Below, one piece after another: positions 50,337 to 60,577 of a stretch of 64,000 nucleotides of DNA. The translations under genes and the position numbers were made by a program. The stretch's first letter is position 1. Each line of letters opens with the position of its first letter. The stretch is from Neurospora crassa OR74A (Eukaryota > Ascomycota > Sordariomycetes > Sordariales > Sordariaceae): positions 744,001-808,000 of the forward strand of contig NC_026502.1 in the NCBI RefSeq assembly GCF_000182925.2, read 5' to 3'. The notes under the pieces are model-generated. The model searched no databases. It was not told where the DNA came from and saw only the letters and a program-made list of their open reading frames with translations.

Positions 50337-51724
50337 CTTCTTGCTTGTGCATTTACTGCCTGGTCTCTTTTTTTGCCTTTTTCGTTTTGTCGCGATATGC
50401 TTTCTTGCACAGCATGCGGCGATATTGAGAGCAAACTCGTAGAGCGGCGATTGTTGTCCTCCCAAAAATGATCAAGAGGATTGACAACAAGGCTCCACTA
50501 AAGCTGTCCGACAACTTTCTAATATCATTTTCGATGCTTGCATTGTTGCTTTACGGGGTTCCAAATCGCCATTTGCGAGACATTAGTATTTTTCTAATTT
50601 TTCTATAAAGACATCATGGATGGAAGTTGGACGTCACATTTGTACTCTCGTTTTCATTTTTTTTTTTTCTACGAATAGTGCAGGCTTGAGCGGGCTAAGC
50701 TTCTTTGGAAGAACTCGCGCGTAAAATTTTCATCTCTTAGCTAAAGAGGTTGGACAAGATGTGGTCTAGATTCTAGAAGGGTGAGAACTTTAGCAGATTG
50801 CCCATCTCGCTCGCTGCAAAGTATCTTGAGGGTAGTTTTGTTCATCAAACAACCTTTACTGTCATGACATGACCCATATCTTATGTGATTTAATCCCAGG
50901 CTCAACCATACATGTGTGGAAGAAATACGACAAACTACCACGTTAACATGATATTTCGGTATCCAAATATCGAACAATCTATACCTCGGTCTCGACTACG
51001 TACAAGTAAATGTTCAAACAGTCAGTATCGCAAACGGCGACCCTACGAGCACTTGCCACCCAAGACAAGAAGACATCAATACCAACAAAACATATGAATC
51101 ACACTCGATAGTCGATATCCGACAATCAAACGTTTACAACGTCCGGAGAAGGGAAGAAGCTCGCAGGTAGCAGGCGTAGAAGAAAACGGCGCATGCTATC
51201 TATCTATCTATCGAGTAACGAACTCCTAGACTAGACTTGACTCGACTAGACTAGAACTGTCATCACAAGTGCATGCATGCATGCATGCTAAAAGATGGAT
51301 CGTTTGTTTCTCTCTCTGCTAAACTGGATACGAGCGCAGAAGACGATTTAATAACCCCCAGGCTAGAAAGAAAAAAAATCAAGAAGTTGCAAGACGTGAC
51401 GTGCCGCGTGACGTTATTGCGTTATTCATCTGCACTTAAGCACTTCCACGCATCACGCATCACGCATCGTGCATCGCAGACTGCTGCTGCTGCTGCTGCA
51501 GCGGCGTTTTGTTTGAACTTCGTCACAACCACAATCAAAACTACACTACAGAGCCTCAGCTGACTTTGCAAAAATTTCGAAACCCCCATTTCTTGCCAAA
51601 GAGAATTACGAAAATTGTAAGGCGATATAACGAGTCGAAGCGCGCAACCTCCTCGAGTGTCTCCCGAGGCGAATGCCACATTCTGTAAGTGTCGCATTCC
51701 CACTCTCACCTAGATAGTCCCGCC
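50337..51724. other. spacer with short tandem repeats
   Basis: Holds (CTAT)4 near 51198-51213, (GCAT)n at 51271-51288 and (CTG)n at 51481-51500, plus repeated CTAGACT units near 51227-51252. No gene supported. Confidence 0.5.
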
Positions 51725-51732
51725 TATATAAG
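51725..51732 (+). promoter_or_regulatory. TATA box upstream of tRNA-Asp
   Basis: TATATAAG lies 62 bp upstream of the tRNA-Asp 5' end. Upstream TATA elements assist Pol III at tRNA genes in fission yeast and some filamentous fungi, usually closer (about 30 nt) to the gene, so it might instead serve a Pol II transcript. Confidence 0.3.
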
Positions 51733-51793
51733 CACTTGCTCCCAGCCCGATTCCCAACAACCAAACTACGACAGTTGCCTCACAACTGTAACA

Positions 51794-51895
51794 TCTTCCG
51801 TAGTATAGTGGTCAGTATGTGAGCTTGTCAAGCTTTGAACATCGTCAAATCAGTTCGATTCGCTCGAGACCCGGGTTCAATTCCCGGCGGGAGAG
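51794..51895 (+). tRNA. tRNA-Asp(GUC) with 30-nt intron
   Basis: Acceptor TCTTCCG pairs with CGGGAGA (one U:G pair), the anticodon GTC is at 51827-51829, the T arm is CCGGG/CCCGG with loop TTCAATT, and discriminator G73 (51895) is an AspRS identity base. A 30-nt intron (51831-51860) follows A37. It contains CGATTCGCTCGA-like sequence around its 3' junction that could pair locally. A T8 run at 51903-51910 is the terminator. Confidence 0.94.
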
Positions 51896-51902
51896 ACCAA
51901 CA

Positions 51903-51910
51903 TTTTTTTT
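51903..51910 (+). terminator. Pol III terminator T8 of tRNA-Asp
   Basis: Eight T start eight bases after the tRNA 3' end. Confidence 0.75.
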
Positions 51911-51958
51911 CTCTTCTACTTCACTATCGTTGTAGTGCTTTGTCTCCTCTCCCCTCAT

Positions 51959-52003
<45 letters not shown>

Positions 52004-52762
52004 CGCTTGTCGTTGTAAGTTCTTCTTTTGTGTTGCATGCCCCCTCCCCTCCCTTGACTTTGCATTTTTCTATTCTCCCACGGTCAGAAAAGAAAATCGG
52101 ACATCACGCAGGACCTCAAACAGTGGAAGAAAGGTGCCGGTCGTACTTCACCCAAATCATAAACTCCAGCGAACCGCATCTATAGGTCCATCCATCATGG
52201 GAATGTCATCGTGATGCAACCAACCTACACCAGTTGTTCCATTGTTCTCCTTGTCCATCAAGTAATGTTGCTTTCCACCGCTGTGCTCGTTAATCGGTAT
52301 CTATCTCTACTATATACCACAAGCCAGGCGACAACGCACCTCAACGCTCGCATCCCACCCATCCTTGTCATCATCAACTATCCCAAAGTATACATTATCC
52401 TGAAGTGTGCTTCCCTTAATCCTTTCGTGTGAAACCATTCTTTCTAATATATCTTTTCTTCCCCCCTCCGTCCTTTTCCTCTTGGCTCGCCTTTTCGCTG
52501 TCCATCCCCAATTTTTGTCTTTCACTTTCCTTTCGTGCCCTTCTTCCATGATCCATCGCGCTTTTTTTCAAGGTCATGTCCCTCCTCTTTAACCCACGGC
52601 ATGTAGGTGTATATGCCTGCCTTTCTCCTGGCTTGTCTACTAAAAGCCCCCATGGTAATCGTTTGGTTGCTCGCTTTCTTCGCTTGATGATCGATCGCTC
52701 GATCCCTCCTCTCTTCTCTTGATTTGTTGCCGCATCTTACCGTTCCCTTAAGAATGGTCCCA
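51911..52762. other. spacer including T43
   Basis: Between tRNA-Asp and the 3' end of the Zn2Cys6 gene. A T43 tract lies at 51961-52003. The remainder is pyrimidine-rich, without a supported gene. Confidence 0.55.
51961..52003. repeat. T43 homopolymer
   Basis: Forty-three uninterrupted T, 66 bp past the tRNA-Asp gene. Confidence 0.85.
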
Positions 52763-55736
52763 CTATATCAAATCCCACAAGTCAGACGGCCAAAGTTCGC
52801 CCATGCTAGCACCTAACTGGGTCATGTCGAATTCGGAGTTCATGGTATTAGGCTATTTTGAGTTATATCTGGTTAGCTTATTGCGCGCATACCATGAAAA
52901 ATGAAGACGAGGAAAACAAGAAAAACATATTATGTACGATAGCCAGGGAAGGGATACTCACAAACTGAAAACCTCCAGCGTTAGACCATTCGCCTCCAGC
53001 ACCCGTCAGACCAACACCGGGAACTACACTCCACGGTGTGCCCGGGATGTCTACCGCCGGACCGAGCGTGACTGGCGGCATGGGTGCTTGTTGCGGCTGT
53101 TGTTGCGTGTTTCCGGGGTGAAGGAAGGGCGTTGGGGGCTGATAGAACATCCAACGGTTAGCTTGTCTTTCGTATATATGCGAGAGAGGAGAACAAGAAC
53201 ATACCCTTAACCGAGCCATATAATCCGCCGCTATCCCATTTAGAAACTGCGAATTGGAAGGCGTCGCTAGCCCATTTGGCGCTACTTTGTTATTCCCAAC
53301 ACCACCAGAGACATCAGCAGGCTGACCATTAACAGGCGTCGCAGACTCCCTATTCCCAGCCAGTCCAGGCTGCTGTGGTGGCCTCTCCGCGTCTTCCTGC
53401 TTCTCAGCACCACACTGATGTCCACGTTCCTGACTACTGCTCGGCTGACTCTCGTTGGACCCACCGGCTCCTCCCTGGGTCATCGGCACGAGTTTACAGT
53501 GCAGTTTGATAAACCTTTCAGCGCTCGTCGCCTTTGCTTGCTCTGTTGTTTTAACCCCCAAGTGTGCCTCCAGCAATCCAACCGCTGCGCACATAATCGA
53601 GTACCCCCACGGTTCGTTGTTGCCGCATCGGAGTATACGGTCCTCCTTGATGGCCAGGCACTTCTCCAGAAGCTGCAGCGTGTGCTGCGAGTTAATCATG
53701 ATCATGTTGGTGGAGCCGCGGGGCTGCAGCATGGTGACGCTGCAGAGATTGATGGCTAGGGTGAGACAGTCTTCGCGGAGGTAGTTGAGGGTGCGGATGC
53801 CTTGCTGAGCGAGCTTGTCGTTGAGAAGGACCATGTCGCGCGCAGCGTTGTAGTAAATTATCTCGGAGTATTGATACTTCGAATTGTCTTTGCGAAGCTT
53901 CAGGTAGGGATGATGGAGCTTGATGATGAACTGTCGAAGCTGGATGTGCAGGAGAGTGTAGGCGAGGAGAGGTTTCTTTAACACGCCCGTGGGAGCCTCG
54001 GCGTCGGTGACGTCCCATGAGGGTAACGAGTCGATCTCTTGATTGATCTCGTTGGTGTAGCGTATTATTTGGTCATAATCGAGTTTCTCGCATGGACCAT
54101 TGAGGACGCGGATAAGGTCAAGACGAAGGTCGAGGCTTTGCCGGCTGAGATGTTGGTAGGAGGAAAAAGTATACTCGGTGGGTGGTTTAGAAGGAGGAAG
54201 TTCTTTACTGTTTTCGTCGAACTCGTCATCGTCAATGTTACGAGGAGGTTCGACGTTGAAGTGTAAAGCGCCGAGAATGCTGGGTAGGCCCATGTCAAAG
54301 GATGCTTGCAGATCAAAGCTCTGGATGGTTGCCCATATCCTGCGTCTCAGTTCCTGGTTGAAGGGGCTGATATTATGGCTGGGCTCGAGATGCAAACCAA
54401 CCGAGATGGCATCCATCGACATGGCGCCAGCTCCTTTCCAGAATCGCTTTTTCTTCACCGTGTTGACGCGTTTTGCGAGGTACACCAAACATGCGATCTG
54501 GTAGTGGATGAGACGACGATGTTTTTGACTCTGCTTTTGCTGCCACTCATCAACGGCATCTATCCATTTGAGTGCATCAGCATGTGAGCGGCTGATCATT
54601 TTGTCAAACTCTTGGGGAAAATGTGAACCGAGACAACTGGAAACGCCCAAGATGGCCAGGATGAGAGCAGTGAAGGCGGCTGATCTTGTTTGAGCAGGGT
54701 CCCAAAACTTGTCATAGTCCCTGCGGAAGGTGGGGATATGAACAATGCGATGAATCTGCTCGAACTGATCAAGGTAGATGGTCACAAGGGAATCCGTCCT
54801 CTCCTTGGACGGCAGCAAAGACTCGAGCGACTCATCCGCTTGATGGAACCTGATCTCTCTCTCTTCTGTACGCTGTTGTCGGTCCTTCGTGTTAGGAATG
54901 GTAAACGGACGGAAGAACTCTTCCGATGTTTCCTTCATAAAGTGACAAAGGCCGGCAAGCTAGAGACGGTGATTAGCAGAAAGAACACCTCACTTGCTCA
55001 CCGTCACGACTCCAATACATACCTCTGAGAAAGCACGGGATGCGCTGTGTGGGCCGAAATACCGCGTCTTGAACTCCTTGCCACGGAGAAATCGCAGCTC
55101 CTCCTTGGACTCATCGTTCACAGCATCGGAAAACTGGTTATACCCATACTGCGCCCCGATTTCTTGGTCCTCTCCAGAGGCGGCGTGAAGCTTCTGCATA
55201 GGAGGTGAGTTGTCTGTAACAGTGCTACCATCAAGCGAGGCGTGCTGCTTGAGCACGATGTTCTTTAGCTGGGCAATTTCCAACTCGAGACGACGGATCC
55301 TCTCGGACTCGCGGGCATCCTTGCGGTAGTAAGACGAGTCGCCGCTGCCGCCATTGGGCAGCGACAGCCTGGAGTCGAAGCCGGCCAGGGCCGAGTGAGA
55401 CAGGCCGAGCTTGTTTGGCGGCGCCAGACCGGGCCGGGTCTCGTACTCGCAACGCTCCGGAGTGCCGGACTGCATACAGCGAGAGCAAGGGAACTCGCGG
55501 TCACACGAGAGTTTCCTCCTGCGGCACTCTAGACACGAGAGACGGACACGCTGCCTCTTTCTTGGGGGTGGGCGGGAGCCATTGCTGTCATGATGGTCGT
55601 CGTCCTGGTCATGGGACTCGTCCCGGTCCCGGCTGCTGATGCGGTCACGCCTGTTGCTGGCGGCAGGAGACTGACTCGGCTCGACACTGCGCTCAACACT
55701 GCTGGGTTCGACGCTGCCCCGGCTAGGCTCCGACAT
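52763..55736 (-). CDS. Zn2Cys6 fungal transcription factor
   Basis: Four exons (complement of 55023-55736, 53205-54959, 52962-53138 and 52763-52852) encode 911 residues. Introns are 63, 66 and 109 nt with GTATGT, GTATGT and GTGAGT donors and GCTAACC branch points in the last two. The binuclear cluster has Cys at 68, 71, 78, 84, 87 and 96 (C-x2-C-x6-C-x5-C-x2-C-x8-C). A short coiled coil (about 140-160, RIRRLELEIAQLKN) suggests dimerisation. A fungal-specific transcription-factor domain follows, from about 290 (YLDQFEQIHRIVHIPTF) to 700. The last exon is only 29 codons and ends GASMGELWPSDLWDLI, an acidic/aromatic tail like an activation motif; it is easy to miss because reading through intron 3 gives a different end. 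Nuclear regulator; target genes unknown. Confidence 0.92.
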
Positions 55737-57020
55737 GATGAAGGGCAGCGGAGGTCCGAGAGTAAAAGCGAGGGGCGGCTCGGACTTGGACCCAGAGACG
55801 GCCGAGATTTTGGTGGGTCTTGGCCCCTTTAGCCCTTCAGCCCTGTTTGAGTGGGTGTTGTGGTGGATGGCAGGGTCAGTGCAAGATCAATGCTTGACCG
55901 TGTTTTTGCCGGCGGGTGGAACAAGAAGAAAGAAAAGAGTCGTCGGATTGGTACCGGAAGATCGGAGAATGACGTTGCGTGCGTTGGGGTTCTGCTGGGC
56001 TAAAGTGTTTTTGGAGCTGCACTGTCTCGCTGCAGTTCGCCTACTTAGGTTCCGTCGGGTCCAAGGAACGGGTACCCAGGCTGGCCCGTGGTCCCAGATG
56101 GATCTGATAGTAAGTACCTAGATCTTCCAAAAGATCCGGGGTAGGCCCTCGATGGAGCAAACGATGTGAAACGTGGCGTTCCGAGCAAAAAACAGCAACA
56201 GAGCAACTCAAGTCCCAGAGGGAAAGAAAGGTGGAGTTGAAGAATGTTGAGCGTGGAAGGATGGAATATTTTCAACAAGGCCCATCGTTGCCTGGAATTT
56301 TGGTAGTGTCCGGTGTCCCCCCCTCGTAAAATTTCTCACAGGCACTTTTCTGGCTTCGATGTTTCCTTCCCAGCGCTGACGAACATGGGGGAATTGTGCT
56401 GGGGGGCATGTTCAGTTCAGCCATTTAAGTCGGAAGTCCGAGCTTAACCCCGCACACTCCCTGCTTTATAGACTCATTAACCAGTCACGAGTCAATTCGC
56501 TGCCTGGGTAATCTTGGCCAACTCGGCATCAACCTCGGCGTTAATCAAGACAGTCGTGCATAAAGAGGGGGTCATGCATAAAACTTGAACTCAACCTGCA
56601 TAACTCGACCGTTTGGACAACACGAAAGAGCATCATCTTAGTTTATGTTTCTCTATCACAATCAATAAAACCTTCCACTACAAAAGGTACAAGACAACAC
56701 TGTCTAAACCCATACATATATTCCCCGTGGTATCACCATCCCTCTTGCATGGCCACTGGTGACCTAACGCCTCCTGAGAATTCAAAGCATGTCTAAAAAG
56801 CGCCCGACACTTCTGTCCTGCCGCCCATACTGTAACCCCAAACGCCTGAACATAATAATCATGACAGTCCCTGAATCATCTCAGTTTCATGCCAAGGAAG
56901 AAAATAACCTCCTCAATCCCACATGTACTCACATCCATCGAGCATCTGTAGTGACATGAAACGCTTTCCCAACTGTATAATACTCGTCTCCACGTCTTCA
57001 TCACTCTCAGGGCTTGGATT
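55737..57020. other. spacer between the Zn2Cys6 gene and the Tbf1-like gene
   Basis: The 5' region of the Zn2Cys6 gene and the 3' flank of the telobox gene, both minus strand. No gene supported. Confidence 0.55.
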
Positions 57021-60000
57021 CTATCCAGCAGACGTTTCCGGCACAGTTGCCGCTTGATGACTCTCGTGAGCAGGCGAAGTCGCTCCAATTGCAGCCTGGA
57101 GCGTCTCAAAGAGCTTCACGTCTTGAGCTTGATCTGGTGTTGAGTGGTGGTTCGGAGGTATGGGTGGGAGCCCAAAGCTCGGTGTAGCTTGATTGCTCAA
57201 TGTTGAGCTTGCTGCTGCTGGCTCCGCAGCGGCTACGTGGACATGGGGCTGAGCAGCTGCTATTGCTGGTGTTGCCGTTGTCGTAGTTGATGTTGATGCT
57301 GGAGCCGGGGCCACATGGTGCTGCTGTTGCTGCTGCGGCGGCGGCGGCTGTGCCTGTACCTGAGGCTGCGGTTGCGGTTGCGTCTGCTCGTGTTGCTGTG
57401 AACCTGGGTGTAATTGCTGCTGCTGGTGCAACTGTTGGTGCTGCTGTTGCCCTTGCGGCTGATGATGTTGTTGTTGGTGGTGGTATTGTTGCGGTGGAGC
57501 TGGCGCCAGCGCTTGGGGAGTTTGAGAACGCATTTGGGATTGGGCTAGCTGTTGAGGTTGCTGTTGGGGTCGAAGTGGCTGTAATGGTTGCGAGTGTTGC
57601 TGCAAGTGCTGTTGTGAGTGTTGTTGAGCGTTTGCTTGAGGGTGTTGTTGTAGATGTGGCTGAGATTGTTGCTGGTGTAGAGGCTGAGGTTGTGATTGAG
57701 GCTTCAACGCCGGTTGCAAAGACTGAGGAGCTGGGGCCGGCTGAATTTGCGGCAGATTGCCGACCTGATGCGCTGAGTGGTCTACGGGCTCAGTCTTGAC
57801 CATTGGTGAGATCGGGACTGGAGCAAGAGCCGCAGGCTGGTTTGTCGGTCCTTGCGTGGGCGTGGGCGTAGGCGTCCCATTCAAGTGACCAGTCCCTGGT
57901 CCAGGAGTTGCGGTGTGAGCACGAGCGGGAGAGGGCGCAATCGGACTGCCGGCAACTGGGTGGTGGTTGTTATGTAGCCCACCCAATGTCATGATGCCTG
58001 CTAACCGTGCTTGTTCATCCTCCGCATTAAGGCGGGCCTTTTCCTCCGCCTCCTTGCGAGCAGCCTGTCCGGGCGCCCTGGTCTTGAGTTCACCCGTAAC
58101 ACTCTGTAGATAGTAGGGCATCTCGGAGTTTGTCTTGAGAAAGAACAGCTTGAGGTTCCTTGCCTTGTCCTTGAGCTGGACCTGCGTGCGATCCTTCAGA
58201 ATGTCCGAAACGGACCCATGAGCCCCAAAGAGTGACAGAATCTGACTCCAATGAGGCCCCTTCACCATGTCCAGACCCATCATGAGAGCCTTTTCCTCGT
58301 CGGGGGTCCATGGTCTGCGAGTCGAATGCAGTCCCTCCCTGCGAGTCGTACTCGATGACTTTGCGACAGCGGCCTGTCTTGCCTTCTCGTATAGCACTGA
58401 GGTGGGACAAGATTGGTTAGGAGGTAACGTCTCCCCCGTTGTCCCCATTCCAATATTAGAAGATGATGCTGGGGGATATTGCTGGTATGTCGGTGTTTGT
58501 AGCTGGTTGATGTTATGGTACTGAGGATGTACTGTCATATCAAAAATTAGTCTTGGGGTCCCGTCAGCATGATGTGTTCAGCCTTACCTTGGCCGTGATT
58601 CTCCCGCATGGTATCTTCATAGTTCTGTGGAACATTTGAGAGCCCGTCAACTGGTGTCCCAAGATTATCGTTTAGCTTTTCAGCAATGAGGGATGCCAGA
58701 TCCTTTGTGTCAAAAAGCCCGCTTGATTCACCCTGCCCGTTTTGTTCTAGAAGCCCGTCTTTCAATCCATTGATATGGTCGGGGAGAGATTGCTCGATAA
58801 GTTTACTTAGATCGAAATTGTCATCAGCAGATACGGACGCCTCATTGTGGAGGTTTCCCGCGTGGAAGTCTTTAAGCTCGCCGTTCTCGACAATCTTGGA
58901 CTGCAATAGGGCGGCCAAGTCGGCATGCTCGTCCTGGACGTTGTTGCCGTTTTGAATTGGGTCCGATACGATCGACTCGGGTGCAATCGGCTCCTCACTG
59001 ATTGGGATCTTGACCCCATATTCTTCGGCATATTCAACGACTACCCCAATGTGGCTTTGCAAAAAGGCACAGAGGGTCTCGGGAAAAGTATCAGGTGGGT
59101 ACTTGCTCTCTAGAGATTCTTTTATACGTCAGCATGACTTGCCTTGAAAAGGTATGGGGCCAGGCATACTTTTGGGCTGTTCACTGTTGGCGAGTGTGGA
59201 CAACAGCTCCCTGCGGTCCTTGATCTTCACGGCGAGTTGGTCCGCATCAGTGTCTGTGACGACATCAAGGTTACGTTGCTTGAGCCAGTCTTCGAAGTTA
59301 TCTGGAAAGAACTTGTCGAGTTGTTCTGTAACCTGCTGAGGAGTCGCCTGCTCATCCAAGGAATCCAGAAAGGCCTGAGTTTTGAGGCTGAGGAGCAAGT
59401 CGGCCAATGTATCTTTAAACTCGCCATCTTCCGGTACAAAGATTGAGAAGAAAGAGTCGTCCAAATCCTTGCAGGCAACATCGTTTGCACCAAAGACACT
59501 GATAGCCGTCGTAGCTAGGTTTGCAACCCGAACCGTCTCGCGGTCCTCTGAATCATTGATCTCCAGTTCGTCTGGAAGAAGCACAGGACTGTCGGAGAAA
59601 CCCTTTCTGGCTAACTTGAACGACTCTGTCAACAAATCGTAGTGTTTCCGAAACTCGGCATCGGTTTCAGAAAGAAGTGATAATGTTTCGTTTCGGGGCT
59701 GTTGGGATAGTCGAAGCAGAATCTGGACAGCCAAGTTTCCGAGCACCGGAAGACTCATTGAACGGATCATATACGTCGAGTTAGATGAGGCCTTCATAAG
59801 TTTATCCCCGCATTTCTCGGGCATCGGTGTAGCTGTAGCAGACAGAGAGACAGCGAGCGCCGGAGGAGGAGCCGAGCTGGGGCCGGATGGATTTTCGAGC
59901 GAGCTATCATTGCCGATTTGGCTGTGCTGTTTCTCAAAATCGCCAAGCGCAGTTGCGAGGGCTGCCTTGATATCAAACGGTATGTCCTGATCCATCTCAT

Positions 60001-60577
60001 CAACGTGTTCAAGCTTGGGGCGCTTGCCATTCGAGTCTTGCGGATCGGGGCTATGGGACCGTTTTGGAGGTTCTGTCAAAGCGGGAGACGCCTGGGGAGG
60101 CACGTTGGATACCGCATGAGGGCTCGGCTGGGGCAGCGGGACTTGTACGAGTGGTTGGGAGATCGGTGCAGCGGTCGTCGTTGAGGAGGGTTGAGGCTGG
60201 GGAGTCGAGGGCGTCTGATAAGACGGGGGATTCGAGCTTTGTAGAGCCTGCTGAAGAGCATGGCTGAGAGAGGAAGCTTGTGACAATTGCTGCTGGGGAG
60301 GCTGGGCTGTCTGGCTCGGGGGTCCTTGAGACGACTGTAGGGAGTGGTTCAGCGGTGGCTGCTGTGCTTGTTGTGGTTGTTGCTGCACTGGCTGGGGAGG
60401 AGGAGCAGAAGCACCTTGGGTCGGTATCGACGGTGGTGTCGGCGTGGGAACGGGAGCTGGACCCGGAGCGGGAGCGGGAGTCGGAGTTGAAGCCGGGCTC
60501 TTGGCTTCTTCGGTATGCTTGCTCAGGGCAGCGAGGAGGTTGGCCTCGATGGCCGCTGAGAAGTTGAGGTCGGCCAT
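57021..60577 (-). CDS. tbf1: Tbf1-like telobox (TTAGGG-binding) protein
   Basis: Three exons (complement of 59170-60577, 58588-59109 and 57021-58531; introns of 60 and 56 nt with GTATGC and GTAAGG donors) encode 1146 residues. A Pro/Gln-rich N-terminus (about 25-180) precedes a helical region at about 252-560 that fits a TRF-homology dimerisation domain. A Myb/telobox domain spans about 714-776 (RRPWTPDEEKALMMGL then VQLKDKARNLKLFFLK), with the telobox helix VQLKDKARNLK at 761-771. This signature contacts TTAGGG repeats in yeast Tbf1, fission yeast Teb1 and vertebrate TRFs. A long Gln/His/Pro-rich tail (about 800-1140) follows, which is probably disordered. Yeast Tbf1 acts at subtelomeres and as an activator at snoRNA and ribosomal gene promoters; either role is possible here. 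The ATG at 60577 (ACCATGG on the coding strand) has an ideal context. Confidence 0.92.

Noticed and set aside
57287-57799. Val/Ala-rich 170-codon plus-strand frame
   Set aside because: Antisense reading of the Gln/His-rich tail of the Tbf1-like protein.
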